A stretch of 64,000 nt of DNA, taken from NCBI GenBank assembly GCA_963580455.1, contig OY756968.1, positions 20,553,996-20,617,995 on the forward strand. Direction: 5' to 3'. This DNA is from Euonymus europaeus. Its lineage: Eukaryota; Streptophyta; Magnoliopsida; Celastrales; Celastraceae. Shown in pieces: positions 1 to 10,492 of the stretch. Positions within the stretch are counted from its first letter, which is position 1, and every line of letters begins with the position of its first letter. Made by a program: the position numbers and the translations under genes. A model generated the notes under the pieces. That model did no database searches. It saw only the letters and a list, made by a program, of their open reading frames with translations, and was not told where the DNA came from.

Positions 1-646
1 GATTGATAGGCTTGAACTTGAATTTCTTGGAGGAGAGAGAGAGGGGAAGAACATAGGAGAGAGAGGGGGGGAACAATTTACAATTTATTTTTTACAATTT
101 ATTAATTTGTAATTAAAACTCATAGGAAAATTTCACGTGACTTCCATTTTTCACGTGTATCAATTGAAAGAAAGTCAAACTGCCACGTCACCCATTTGGT
201 TACTAAATTTTGAGAATACCTGATCCAATGGCTAGATTAAAACAAAATGAAAAATAAAACATAAGTTACTGTTTCGGCGACCCAAAGTAGTATTAACACT
301 TTTTTTTTAGAAAAAGAATATACTTTTGAAAAGAGGCGATGCCACCCAATATGTAAGCATCTTTCCAATAATGTCGTTCTTTTTTTTTATTCAAGGAGTG
401 CTCATTTCATTATATTTAATTCTAATCAAAGTTTACACTGAAATGAGCACTCCTTAACTAGAAAGAGAAAGTGCGGCAGTATTGAAAAGGCACTTACACA
501 TCAGACAACATCGACTCTTTCCAAAGGTATATTTCTTTTCTGAAGAAAAAAAAACCTCATAATACAAACAAATGACCGACATAACGATCAAAAGCAGACA
601 AAATAAAACATATTTACAGCAGCTAAATAAGTCTTTATCTTGTCTT
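1..646. other. Non-coding flank
   Basis: No convincing coding sequence is visible on either strand. It starts with a GA-rich microsatellite (about 34-72) and is otherwise AT-rich. A perfect hairpin at 393-455 is listed separately. On the minus strand this region is downstream of the broken gene at 647-1955 and may include its 3' untranslated part. Confidence 0.5.
393..455. repeat. Perfect 17-bp inverted repeat with 29-nt loop
   Basis: Arm 393-409 (AAGGAGTGCTCATTTCA) is matched exactly in reverse complement at 439-455. It lies about 190 bp past the stop codon of the minus-strand gene at 647-1955, so it could form a hairpin in that transcript. It could equally be the relic of a very small foldback element. 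I see no obvious target-site duplication. Confidence 0.7.
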
Positions 647-1955
647 TTAATATCCCATGTAGCTTCTCAAATCAGCCATGAAATCATCGCCATTATTTCT
701 TCTCATACGGGAAGATAGAGGCCCATAAGTGGAGTTGGCCTTGCTTTTTCTGCACAGCCAATGTAAGAGTCTGAAGACACCAGGTTAGTCTTTTTCTTAA
801 ATGAATTTTGTGGGTCATATTTGTAATCTCAGTTTAACTTCCTATATACTTTTTTCCCTTGCACAAGTCTGGAGAGCAACGACTTTGAGTTACGACACAA
901 GTCCTCATGATACAAATTCTTCATTCTGGAAAATGAAAGGACAGGAATCCGAAACAATCAATGGAACTTTCATTTTTCTTCTGGTAGAAGAAAGGTTTAG
1001 AAGACGTCAAGATTTTATCAGCAAATCCTCTCACATAAGGTGACGACCCTGAATCATCAATTTCAACTCAGAACATTTTAATTTCTCAATGAAAATCCGA
1101 GCAAATGCATTATGAAAATAGCCCAATCTCAAACCATTAATGATCCTAGACCTATAATTACAAGTAACAGAGCCCATCCACTTTCAAGATCTAACAAGAA
1201 AATCTGCCTCTAACCCAACCTCCGTTCACATGAAATTCAGAATAAAATCAAAAGTAAATGACCGAACAATTTCATTAGAATGAAGAATAAGGAATCAAAA
1301 CAGAGATATTTAATAGAATCTTTAATACCAAAAGCTGATCATCATATTCATAATCACAGCAGTTCATTCAACAGAGCACAAGTGGAAAATAAAACAAACG
1401 GAAGTTTTACCAGTAAGTACCTTGGAATTCATACAAAACCCTCCGTTAGAATTGGCCTCACTTCCCCTCTCCTCTTCATCATCCACTTTTTTATCACTAT
1501 TTTTCAATTCAGCTTCTAGTCCTTGCAACCCATCCACACATGCCCTTCCTTTCCCTATAATTCCTGCTTATCCACATCTGTCCCACCACCTACTACGACC
1601 TTATCCCCCTCCTCCTCAATGCCCTTCTGTGCAACACATGACCCGGGGCCGGGCGCGTCCTTCTCAGGAAATACTCCAACCAACGCGTCAGGAACGTCTG
1701 TACTTCGCGACAAGTCCACGATTTTTTCGGACATGTACTCCCCCGGAAGGACATGGGTCCAGGACGCAATCCCCCGACTCTTGGGAGGAAGAGGAGAAGA
1801 TGGATGTGGCACGGGACTTTAAGGCAGCGGCTGCCTTGAGAAAGGCCTCGTGGATGGATTCAGGGGGTATGGCGCAGTCCTCGAGGCCGGCGTCTTCCCA
1901 ATCGAGGAGGGAGAATCTGGTCTAGAAACCCTTGCTGCTCCTTTGAAGCCTCCAT
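647..1955 (-). pseudogene. Frameshifted small plant gene of unknown function
   Basis: Reading on the minus strand from an ATG at 1955, the first exon (1955 to about 1421) encodes an acidic, low-complexity polypeptide that starts MEASKEQQGFLDQILPP. Coding character then jumps between frames: one frame carries EDAGLEDCAIPPESIHEAF, another EKIVDLSRSTDVPDALVG and a run of KVVVGGG, and after a stop a further segment is rich in D, E and K. At least three indels are needed to read it through. The exon ends at a good donor (AAG|GTACTTAC, GT at 1420-1419). A likely last exon (749-647) follows a TGTGCAG acceptor and ends FMADLRSYMGY-stop. The two exon ends are not in the same phase, so either middle exons are missed or more lesions exist. 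I do not recognise the family. Both intact host genes in the window keep frame, so decay is more likely than sequencing error, but a misassembly cannot be excluded. Confidence 0.5.
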
Positions 1956-2055
1956 GAAAACTAACTGGAACTTCAACAAGAGAAATTGTTGTCCGATGTT
2001 TTTAACTACAATCTTGTCTGCTTGTTGCTTTTCTCTCCTATTCGATTTGGTCAAA

Positions 2056-2962
2056 TTTCTGATTTTCCAGAACTTAACGGACGCTTGTAAAAAAAGTTAG
2101 ACACGTGTCATTTGAGAGGGCCCAAATGTCCATACAATCTACTCGATTTTATAGCATCAGCATTGGCCAGAATGGATCCGCAGGGTGCAAATTAAAGCCA
2201 TTATTATTTTTTTCAAAATGTTATGGAACCAACTTTTATTAGTCAAATTCAACTCAAGTCTACATGGTACTTCATGTTGGTGTGCCATGTTGGACTTTTT
2301 TAAAAATCAATTTTTATTTATTTTTTTCATAAACGAAACTTTAAAACTTTAATTTCTCAAAATACATGTTAGATTTCAAAAAAATTACATATTCGAACTC
2401 AACGTGTAAAAATATTTCTAATAAGACCCATTGTCTATAGTTTTTATCATTTTTTTTCAATTACATTATTTTTAAAAATAATGTAATTCATATATATAAT
2501 GTGTAAAGTGTTTATTCGAGCTGAAATTTTATTATATTATGATAGTATAATATATATTTATTATTTTTTTGCATTTTTATTGAAATTACATTGAGTATCT
2601 GTGCCCATTAGAGTATAATAGTTAGGACCCTAAGGTTTAATACTTGAGACATTTAGGATTTTGTAGTGAATCCGTCAAGGTTTAGTAAATCTGAGTCTTT
2701 TAAGTTACAAAATTGAAATCCGATACACGAGCCTGTTAGGGTTTAGCGAATATGTTCCCCTTGGACTTTATAACACTTATTGTTTAGGTTATAACATGAA
2801 AATCTGATACACGATCCCATTAGAGTTAAGCGAATCCATTCATCTTAGGGTTTAACACTTGTTGTTTATGTTACAGTAAGAAAATCTGATATACGAGCTC
2901 ATATCGTTACCCATAAATAAACATTAGAACCTATGTAACCTACATATTAGTACAAAAAAAAC
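2056..2962. other. AT-rich spacer with dispersed repeat remnants
   Basis: No gene is seen. A stretch around 2290-2480 (ATG-TTAGATTTC, A-runs, then ATTACATTATTTTT) resembles 10300-10490 in the same orientation, so both are probably degenerate copies of one dispersed repeat. Phrases such as 'gttagggtttagcgaat' recur between 2600 and 2900 and are echoed inside the left arm at 3860-3960. Confidence 0.4.
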
Positions 2963-5403
2963 AAGGGGAAATTAGGCTTAGGTCCAAATTTACCAACTTT
3001 TAAGAGTAAAAGGACAGCTGAATTTTTTTTGTTAGTTAAGGTCAAACTGATTTTTAAATTTATTGAATTAAGCACAAAACTTGAAATTTCAGATTTGTCA
3101 TTGTTATTCCAATCAAATATGATTGAAAACTTATTTTTCACGCTGCGGATGCTTCCGACTTTGGATTGAGAAGAGACCAGTGGCGTTGGAATCATGAGGT
3201 CGAGAAGAATCCAACTCCATTGTCCTTGCCAAGATTCGACATCGAAAACTGTTGATCCGAAGTAAAACGTTCATAACACGATTTGCTCCAATCCGATCGT
3301 TTCTCGAGTCAGATCGAGGTGAGATCAATTAGAATCGTTAGGCCCAGACAAATCCAACGCCACTAGACTTGTCGAGATCCGACATTGGAAACTTCTAAAT
3401 CAAGGCAAAATAGTTGGCACCAATCAAAAACATGTTTTACCTCGATCTGGCCGTTTCTGAAGACAGATCGAGACGAGACCGGTGGCTTTGAACTCATCTT
3501 GGTCGGGCAATTCCAACGTCACTGGTCTCGCCTCCATCCGTCATCGAAAAGTGATTACCTGGTCAAAGAATATTTTCGAAGGTTCTACAGAGAAAAAAGT
3601 ATTTTCTACAGAGAAAAATAACACTGTACATTTTATGATGATATTATTGGCTCATTATCTAGGTCTTGTTTTAAGTGCTTCCAATGGTAATAATTTGTTG
3701 GTTTAGTGAATCTGAACTTTCTAGTTCATCACTTGGGACATAGGTTTTTAATAACAAATTCGGGTTTTGATCTGTCGAATAGAGAAAAAATAGTTCTACA
3801 AGAAAAAATACTTCTAACCAATTTTGGAAGTTTGAACCCCCAGTATTTAGGGTACCCGAGCCTGTTAGGGTTTAGTAGTTAGGATCCTAGGGTTTAGCAC
3901 TTGTGACATTTAATATTTTAGTAATGAATCCGCTCCTTGAGCCCGTTAGGGTTTAACGAATCCGAGCCTTGAGGTTCATCACTTGGGACATAAAGGTTTA
4001 GTAGTGAATGTATGTTTTGGGTCTGTCGAATAAAGAAAAAAATTACATAGAAAAAAGAATTGTACAGAGAAATAAAGGTTCTACAGAGAAATATAGGTTA
4101 ATAAAGAGAACAAGATTTATGCACTAATAGTAGAACGAAAAATGTGATTTTATATTTTTTGGCCTGACTTTTATGTCGAAACTGGGTTCATTACTTGGGA
4201 CATAGAATTTTAGTATTGAATCCGAGCTTTGGGTCTATTGTATAGAGAAAAAAATATTTTACGAAAAGAAAGTGATTATAAAGATAAATAAAAGTTCTAC
4301 AAAGAAAATATAGGTTCTACAGAGAAAAAGAGTTCTACAGAGAAATAAAAGTTTTACAGAGAAATATAAGTTATAAAGAGAAAAGGAGTCATACACTAGC
4401 AGTAGAAAGAAAATTTTGATTTCATAGTTTTTTGCCTGACTTTTATGTCTGAACCGTGGGAGATATGGTTTTAGTATTAAATCTGAGCTTTGGGTCTATT
4501 GTATAAAGAACAAAGTGATTATAAAGATAAATAAAGATTCTACAGAGAAATATATGTTCTATAGAGAAAAAGAGTTCTACAGAGAAATATAGGTTATAAA
4601 AAGAAAAAAAAGTTATGCACTAGCAGTAAATCGAAAACTATGATTTCATTTTTTTTTTTGCCTATGTCTGAACTTTGGGACATAGGGTTTTAGTATTGAA
4701 TACGAGCTTTGGGTGTATTGTATAAAGAAAAATATATTTTACAGAGAAAAAGTAATTCTAAAGATAAATAAAGGTTTTAATATAGGTTATATAGAGAAAA
4801 ATAATTTTAAAACTATGATTTCATATTTTTTTGCCTAACTTTTTTGTCCGACCATCAAAATGATCGTCGTTGGTCTCAAAAGAAGCGTAACTATGAGAGG
4901 AGTAAAGCCCGACCTACGGTAGCCAGAACAGAAGTTCATAGCAGCCGAAAAGCCACCTCGAAGCTCCGACGACGCCCTAAAACTTCTTTTCATTGTTGTA
5001 GCTGTTTCCGACAATAGATGGAGGTAATACTGGTGGCGTTGGAATAGTTTGGCCGATACGAATCCAACGCCACAAGTATCGCTTCAATCCGATGTCAGAA
5101 ACATCCTAATCGAGGCAAAATGTGTTTCGAACATTTTGCCTTGAGCCAACCTTTTCCAGCGACGGATTGAGGAGAAACCACCATCGTTGGACTCCTCTCG
5201 ACGATACAACTTCAACGGCAGTGGTCTCTCTTCTATCAGATGTTGGGAAGAGAAGATATGATTGTCGAAGATGAAGACCAAGTATAATGGATGAGAGTGA
5301 TAGTTTGGATAGTTTAATTATTTTGTTCGTATTTTTTATTTTTAAATGAGTTGGACCTCCTTTTAAAATTAAACATGATTATGTCCTTTTATCTAATTTG
5401 TCC
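2963..5403 (+). mobile_element. Unclassified ~2.44 kb element, left copy of an inverted pair
   Basis: This 2441-bp block is present again in reverse complement at 10493-12948. Similarity begins sharply at AAGGGGAAATTAG on the outer side and stops at CTAATTTGTCC on the inner side. The two ends of one copy are themselves weak inverted repeats (GGGGAAATTAG against GGACAAATTAG), suggesting a DNA transposon-like unit. No target duplication is evident. Its short ORFs are mirrored almost residue for residue in the other copy, but none resembles a known transposase, so it looks non-autonomous. The outer third holds GC-richer phrases around 'ccaacgccac' and 'tccgatcg'; the middle is a string of degenerate repeats (3700-4860). 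It could also be one arm of a large inverted duplication rather than an independent insertion. Confidence 0.7.
3700..4860. repeat. Degenerate ~200-260 bp tandem repeats inside the left element
   Basis: Successive units share the order 'tgggacatagg-ttttagtattgaatc', 'gagctttgggtctattgtat', a run of 'ttctacagagaaa' phrases, 'cactagcagtag', and 'atgatttcat-tttttgcc'. Unit starts fall roughly at 3965, 4195, 4455 and 4675. The mirrored array lies at about 11040-12250. Confidence 0.7.
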
Positions 5404-5726
5404 GTAAAATAAAGCACACCTCAGAACAATTAAAAGTTTATTTAAACAAAAAAATCGAATTAGAAAAAGGAAAAAAGGTTCAATGGTACATTGGATAGAA
5501 AATGAAGGGTATTTTAGGGTTCACATTGCCTCCAAAACCGAACTTGTCGTCGTTGTCTTGTGGCAGTTGGCAGCGAACTCTTACGATTGAACGGCCCAAA
5601 ATTCCTTTCTAATAAGTGATAACTACTCGTCAAAATCCACACATCCCTAAGCAAATCATAGAAATTGATTTTCATCCCCGATTGAGGATTTTGATTTCGA
5701 TTTCGATACCCTGCGCTTATTAATCC
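5404..5726 (+). promoter_or_regulatory. 5' flank and presumed leader of RABG3
   Basis: This short interval separates the left inverted element from the RABG3 start codon. No clear TATA box or other motif could be fixed by eye. If both bracketing elements are insertions, the promoter must work within this ~320 bp or lie partly inside the element. Confidence 0.35.
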
Positions 5727-5992
5727 ATGGCTTCTCGTAGGCGTATGCTTCTGAAGGTCATCATCCTTGGTGACAGTGGGTACGTTCTCTCTCTGATTGA
5801 TGTGGTAGTTAATAATGTGATGGGAATCGAAGGAAACGAAATGCGGGCTTTTGGCATTTGAGAATTCCTCCTGATATGCATTTTGTTTGATATTTTTCTT
5901 TTGCAGGGTTGGCAAGACATCTCTCATGAATCAGTATTCTCTGCAAAATTCAGATCTTTATTTTTTACTTTTTATGTTACTGTATTATTAAG

Positions 5993-6048
<56 letters not shown>

Positions 6049-7457
6049 TTTTGATGGGTTATTAGGTATGTGAATCGTAAGTTTAGTAATCAGTACAAGG
6101 CAACAATCGGAGCAGATTTCTTGACCAAGGAAATCCAGTTTGAGGATAGGTTGTTCACGTTGCAGGTTAGAGCATTAAACTTGCAATTCAGGCACAATTG
6201 AGTTTCTTGTTGTGTTTATTTATTTATTCTAAATGCAAAGGGCCATCGTTAATCGTGATAATTAGGCTAGATTTTGTCATGTGGGTATTCTTGAGCAACG
6301 TTAAAGGCTTAAAGCTGAGCATTTCATAGACAACAAGAATACTTGAATGAGTTTTGTTCAATTGTCACATGCCAAAGGATATTTGTTGATGGCTTGATGC
6401 TCTATCAGGCACATCCGGAGAATGACTCATTATTGTTTGTTGGGGAATGTTTGCGGCTTCCTAGTTAGGATAAAATGATGGGACTATTAGATAAGAAAAG
6501 AATAATGACCATCTTTGATCTGAATCTGACAAACTGTACTTAATTTGATAACCATTGAAATTACAATAGATGGAACTGCTATTGGCGATGTATTTTCAGT
6601 ATGTATTTTTTTCATATGAAAATCCTAAGTTTAGTCTTGACTCTGAACTAAGATTGACCATGATTTGCTGGAAGTACTAATGTTGAGAATATCCAGGAAA
6701 GAAATTGCCTATGTATCTTGACCTCTTCTTTTCTCATTTGTAAGTCATTATTTTGACCTCATTCGTAGGAATGTTTAGAAAGAAAAATGGAAATGAGGGG
6801 AATAGCTCTTAGCGATCTCACACCTTGGTTTCTTCTTAAGTTCTCATTCTGGAGTTACATTTATTCACTCCGTTTTTTTTAAAAAAAAATTTTTCTCCTT
6901 GATTCCAATACAAGGTATTCATATCAAATTGTCTCTCCACTGTGTCTTCTTTGTTGAAACTTTCGCTTACACAAAACTTAGAACATATGGCATTAACATC
7001 TGTTGCATAATGGAATTGTGTAAGTATGAGGAAACTCAGGAACTGCTAGAGATTGGCAATCAAATGTTTTAGGTAATTTTTGGATTTAAGCTATGAATCA
7101 AGAAACCAACTGCTGGACCAAATGTTCTGGTTGAATGAAACAGATTAATGCATTTTGGCATGTACTATTATTATACTAAGAAAATAAGTGGATTATGAAG
7201 AAAATTTATGTTAGATGTTGATCTTTGTTCCAACAAGCATTTCACTTGAAGAAAGCCCAGAAAAATTAGTGGAAAAAAAAAAGCAGAGAAGCTAATAATT
7301 TGCTATCTCAATTTGAGTTGGAAAGCAGACATCTTGTGCTAGCCTGATGGAATTTATCTGAATGTATGAATTTGTTTTGGGGGTGACTTGTCTTTTTTGC
7401 ATATTTTAAAATTGATCCTTGAAGATGTCCTCATCGGGGCTACTATGCTGCCTGGTC

Positions 7458-7494
<37 letters not shown>

Positions 7495-9194
7495 CCACAC
7501 AAGTTCACAATCATGTGCATTAAAGCACATCCTAATTGCAGTGTTTTGCATCATATGTGCAATGTGCGGTCCAATGTGGGTTAAACAATCAGTGTCTGAT
7601 TTCAAAGCATTTCAAGGGATGCCTAAAAAGTTGTATATTTAAGTGTATTATGTCTTTCCAAGTGAATCACTATTGGAAATAGTTACGAGATTATATTCCG
7701 TAGTTTAATTTAACGAATTTTAGATGGCTTCTTGAACCCCACTCCCCTCCTGCAAGCTCCAGATGCCTTCCATTGCTTAAAATTTTATGAAGCTCATACC
7801 GTCATCTGAATTTTTCCATATATGTTGTGAGATGTTGGATTACTGAAATTGAGTGATTTTGTTTAACGTTAGAGAAGCTTGAAAACATTTGATTTCTTTC
7901 TTTAAATCTGTTCTATTAGGTGTGCCTCTGTGTTTGAGTTCTATTGTTTTAGCAGAGAATCTGTGCGGGTTGCTTTTAACCTTAAAAGGTTTGTTTGTAA
8001 ATACAGATATGGGACACTGCTGGGCAAGAAAGGTTCCAAAGTCTTGGTGTGGCTTTCTACCGAGGTGCTGACTGCTGTGTCCTTGTTTATGACGTAAATG
8101 TTATGAAATCATTTGATAATCTCAATAATTGGCGTGAAGAGTTTCTGATTCAGGTAATTTTATTCACTGGCTATGATGTTTATCTCAAAATATGTGCACG
8201 TTGACTGAAATTCATATTTTGTGGCTTCATGTTCAGGCTAGTCCACATGATCCTGACAACTTTCCCTTTGTTGTATTGGGGAACAAGATAGATGTTGATG
8301 GTGGAAACAGCCGGGTGGTAAGAGTTTCTCTTATTCTTGCATGATGTAATCCCACTTCACATCATAACCTTGTGTGGATGTAGACATCTGGAATGTAAGT
8401 GTTCTTGCTAATCATTTGTCAATCTGGTGACAATGCCTTCAGGTTTCTGAAAAGAAAGCAAAGGCATGGTGTGCTTCTAAGAGAAACATTCCATATTTCG
8501 AGACATCTGCGAAAGAGGGATTCAATGTGGATGCTGCTTTTCAATGCATAGCTAAAAATGCACTCAAGAATGAACCTGAAGAAGAAATGTGAGTATAGTA
8601 CATGCATCTGAAATATGTAATGTCTAGTGGACACTCTCCAGTTATGAAATAACTTTGCATTGGCCAACAACTAGACTTTTTGGTCTAGGGAATCTAAAGT
8701 TGCCTTCAATCACTAATGTGCTTGGGAGAAGGAGAGGACAGGATGGTCTTCCCCTTTTTGGCAGTCATGTTTGTGTTAATGGTGGGGGAGGGGTGGTTAA
8801 AAAGCTATATACCCTTAGCTTGAAACATCTTTTGTTACAGTACATATATTCATTTTTTATTCCTCATCATTCTAGCTCTCTACCTTTTGAACTTCTTCTG
8901 TACTCCTAGGAGGAGGATGCTGCTTGTAGAATCTTGGGACACTCGAGTGATTAGAAGTAAAGACCTTAATTGATTTATGGTCAATGCACAATAATTTAAT
9001 CTTTTTGCTTACCATCCTTCTATAAGTACTTTTGGAACTACATAGAGAGGTCAATTAGAGTGCAATACCCGATATTGTGTGGCAATAAATAACATGAGTT
9101 TTGTGGTGGTTCCATATTTTTGGACAGATACCTTCCTGACACCATTGACGTTGCCAGTGGGGGAAGGCAACAATCTACCGGATGCGAATGCTAA
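5727..9194 (+). CDS. RABG3: Rab7-type small GTPase (RABG3 class)
   Basis: Seven exons join in frame: 5727-5779, 5907-5933, 6066-6165, 8007-8153, 8237-8317, 8443-8588 and 9128-9194, giving 206 aa, the usual Rab7 length. All introns are GT-AG. The protein shows the P-loop GDSGVGKT (15-22), switch I ATIGADF, WDTAGQE (62-68), the guanine-specificity motif NKID (125-128) and ETSAK. It ends GCEC, whose two cysteines (204, 206) are the expected double geranylgeranylation site. Plant RABG3 proteins act on late endosome and vacuole membranes in traffic, fusion and autophagy. The start is fixed by the conserved [18 protein letters not shown] opening. Introns 2 and 3 carry microsatellites. The gene sits in the 5.1 kb between two inverted copies of an unknown element. 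All key residues are present, so it is probably functional. Confidence 0.97.
5996..6046. repeat. (TA)n microsatellite
   Basis: About 25 TA units in RABG3 intron 2, ending 20 bp before the exon 3 acceptor. Confidence 0.95.
7456..7500. repeat. (CT)n(CA)n compound microsatellite
   Basis: A run of CT units followed directly by CA units inside RABG3 intron 3. Confidence 0.95.
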
Positions 9195-10492
9195 GAGATT
9201 GCTTGGTGGTTCTATTTATTTCTGTCTACAATATACACATTTCTTTAGGAGCGTATCTATTCTCTCTGTTTTCCTTTACCCTTATAATTATTATTTAATT
9301 TTTCTGGCAGTTCCTATTATATTACAGATTGTAATATATAATTTCCATGTATGGTATTGATTGGATCGGACTTTATGATCTTTGTGCATCCAGTATAGCG
9401 TTGAGTTGATCTCAGTTTCAAGAGGAAAGTAAATTTCTTTCGTTCTCATGCTACTTCTTGCTTATAGTGTTGTAGACTTGTAGAAACTCTCTTCCTTGGA
9501 TGAACTAGAACCCAGCTCTATCTCTTAACCTATTTTTTTGGGTTGCTGAACTATAATTTCTCTCTTTGGGATGATGTTTTTGGAGACACCTCCTTCAATA
9601 CAGCTCCCCTTGCTTGCTTGTTACATAGAATACAGCTCCCCTTGCTTGCTTGTTACATAATAACATAACTATGTACTTTTAAAAGTAAGTAGTGCAAGAA
9701 GGTTATCTGAGCATCAGTATATTGGATTTCTTTGAATATCTATTTGAGATTACTACTCTGTTCAAATTAGAAATCAAATGAATTTTATTTTTTTTAATTT
9801 TTGCCCCATCCAGGCGTCAGTGGTACTTTCAATTCTCACAAGTGCGGGCTGGGGGTTACTGGATTCCATTTTTATCATGAATTTTATTTACTATTTTTTT
9901 TAAAATATTGTTGGATTCAAAATATCGAGTAGAATAAAAATATATTTTTCACAATTTTTTTAGAAAATGGTTTGAACCTAAAAAACTAGGTACATATTTT
10001 ATGTGTATATAAAAGGAAACCTGTATTTTATTCCAAACAACTGATTTATATTTGTAAGTTTAACGATTCAGAATTTTTATATTTGTTTTACGTTCAATTT
10101 ATTTTTTGTTTGAGAAAAAAAACACATTTCTGATTTTTTATAAAAAAAATAGAGTAGTGCTAAATAGCCCAAATTTATGTAACCCAACAATTAACCTAAG
10201 TATACATGACATGCTTTGTAAGCAAATGACATGGAAAATTAAAATTTTAAAAAATAAAATATCTCATTTGAAAAACTCACAGCACATTTATTTATTTATT
10301 TTTTTAAACAAAATTTTAAAACACTTTATCTCTTCAAATACATATTAGATTTCGAAAAAAATTACGTATCCATAATCAACAAGTAAAGATCTATCCAACA
10401 AGATCTATCATCGATAGATTTTAATCACTCATCCTTAATTACATTGTTTTTCATTACATTATTTTTAATTACATTGTTTTTTGGACAAATTA
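9195..10492. other. 3' flank of RABG3, AT-rich
   Basis: It contains the likely 3' untranslated region and then AT-rich sequence. No further gene is visible. A 32-bp tandem duplication lies at 9597-9660, and 10300-10490 resembles the spacer at 2290-2480. The inverted element begins at 10493. Confidence 0.5.
9597..9660. repeat. 32-bp tandem duplication
   Basis: Two copies (9597-9628 and 9629-9660) differ only at the last base. The core is CAGCTCCCCTTGCTTGCTTG. Confidence 0.95.

Noticed and set aside
1422..1925. Plus-strand ORF of 167 codons
   Set aside because: It is the antisense of the minus-strand exon with donor and start at 1421-1955; its proline/serine content comes from the reverse complement of acidic codons.
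2947..3706. Mirrored short ORFs in the two inverted elements as possible proteins
   Set aside because: They overlap each other in several frames, contain no known domain, and are conserved only because the copies are young.
5883..6065. ORF with a long isoleucine-tyrosine run
   Set aside because: It is a translation of the TA microsatellite in RABG3 intron 2.
7354..7642. Overlapping ORFs on both strands
   Set aside because: They arise from the CT/CA microsatellite in RABG3 intron 3.
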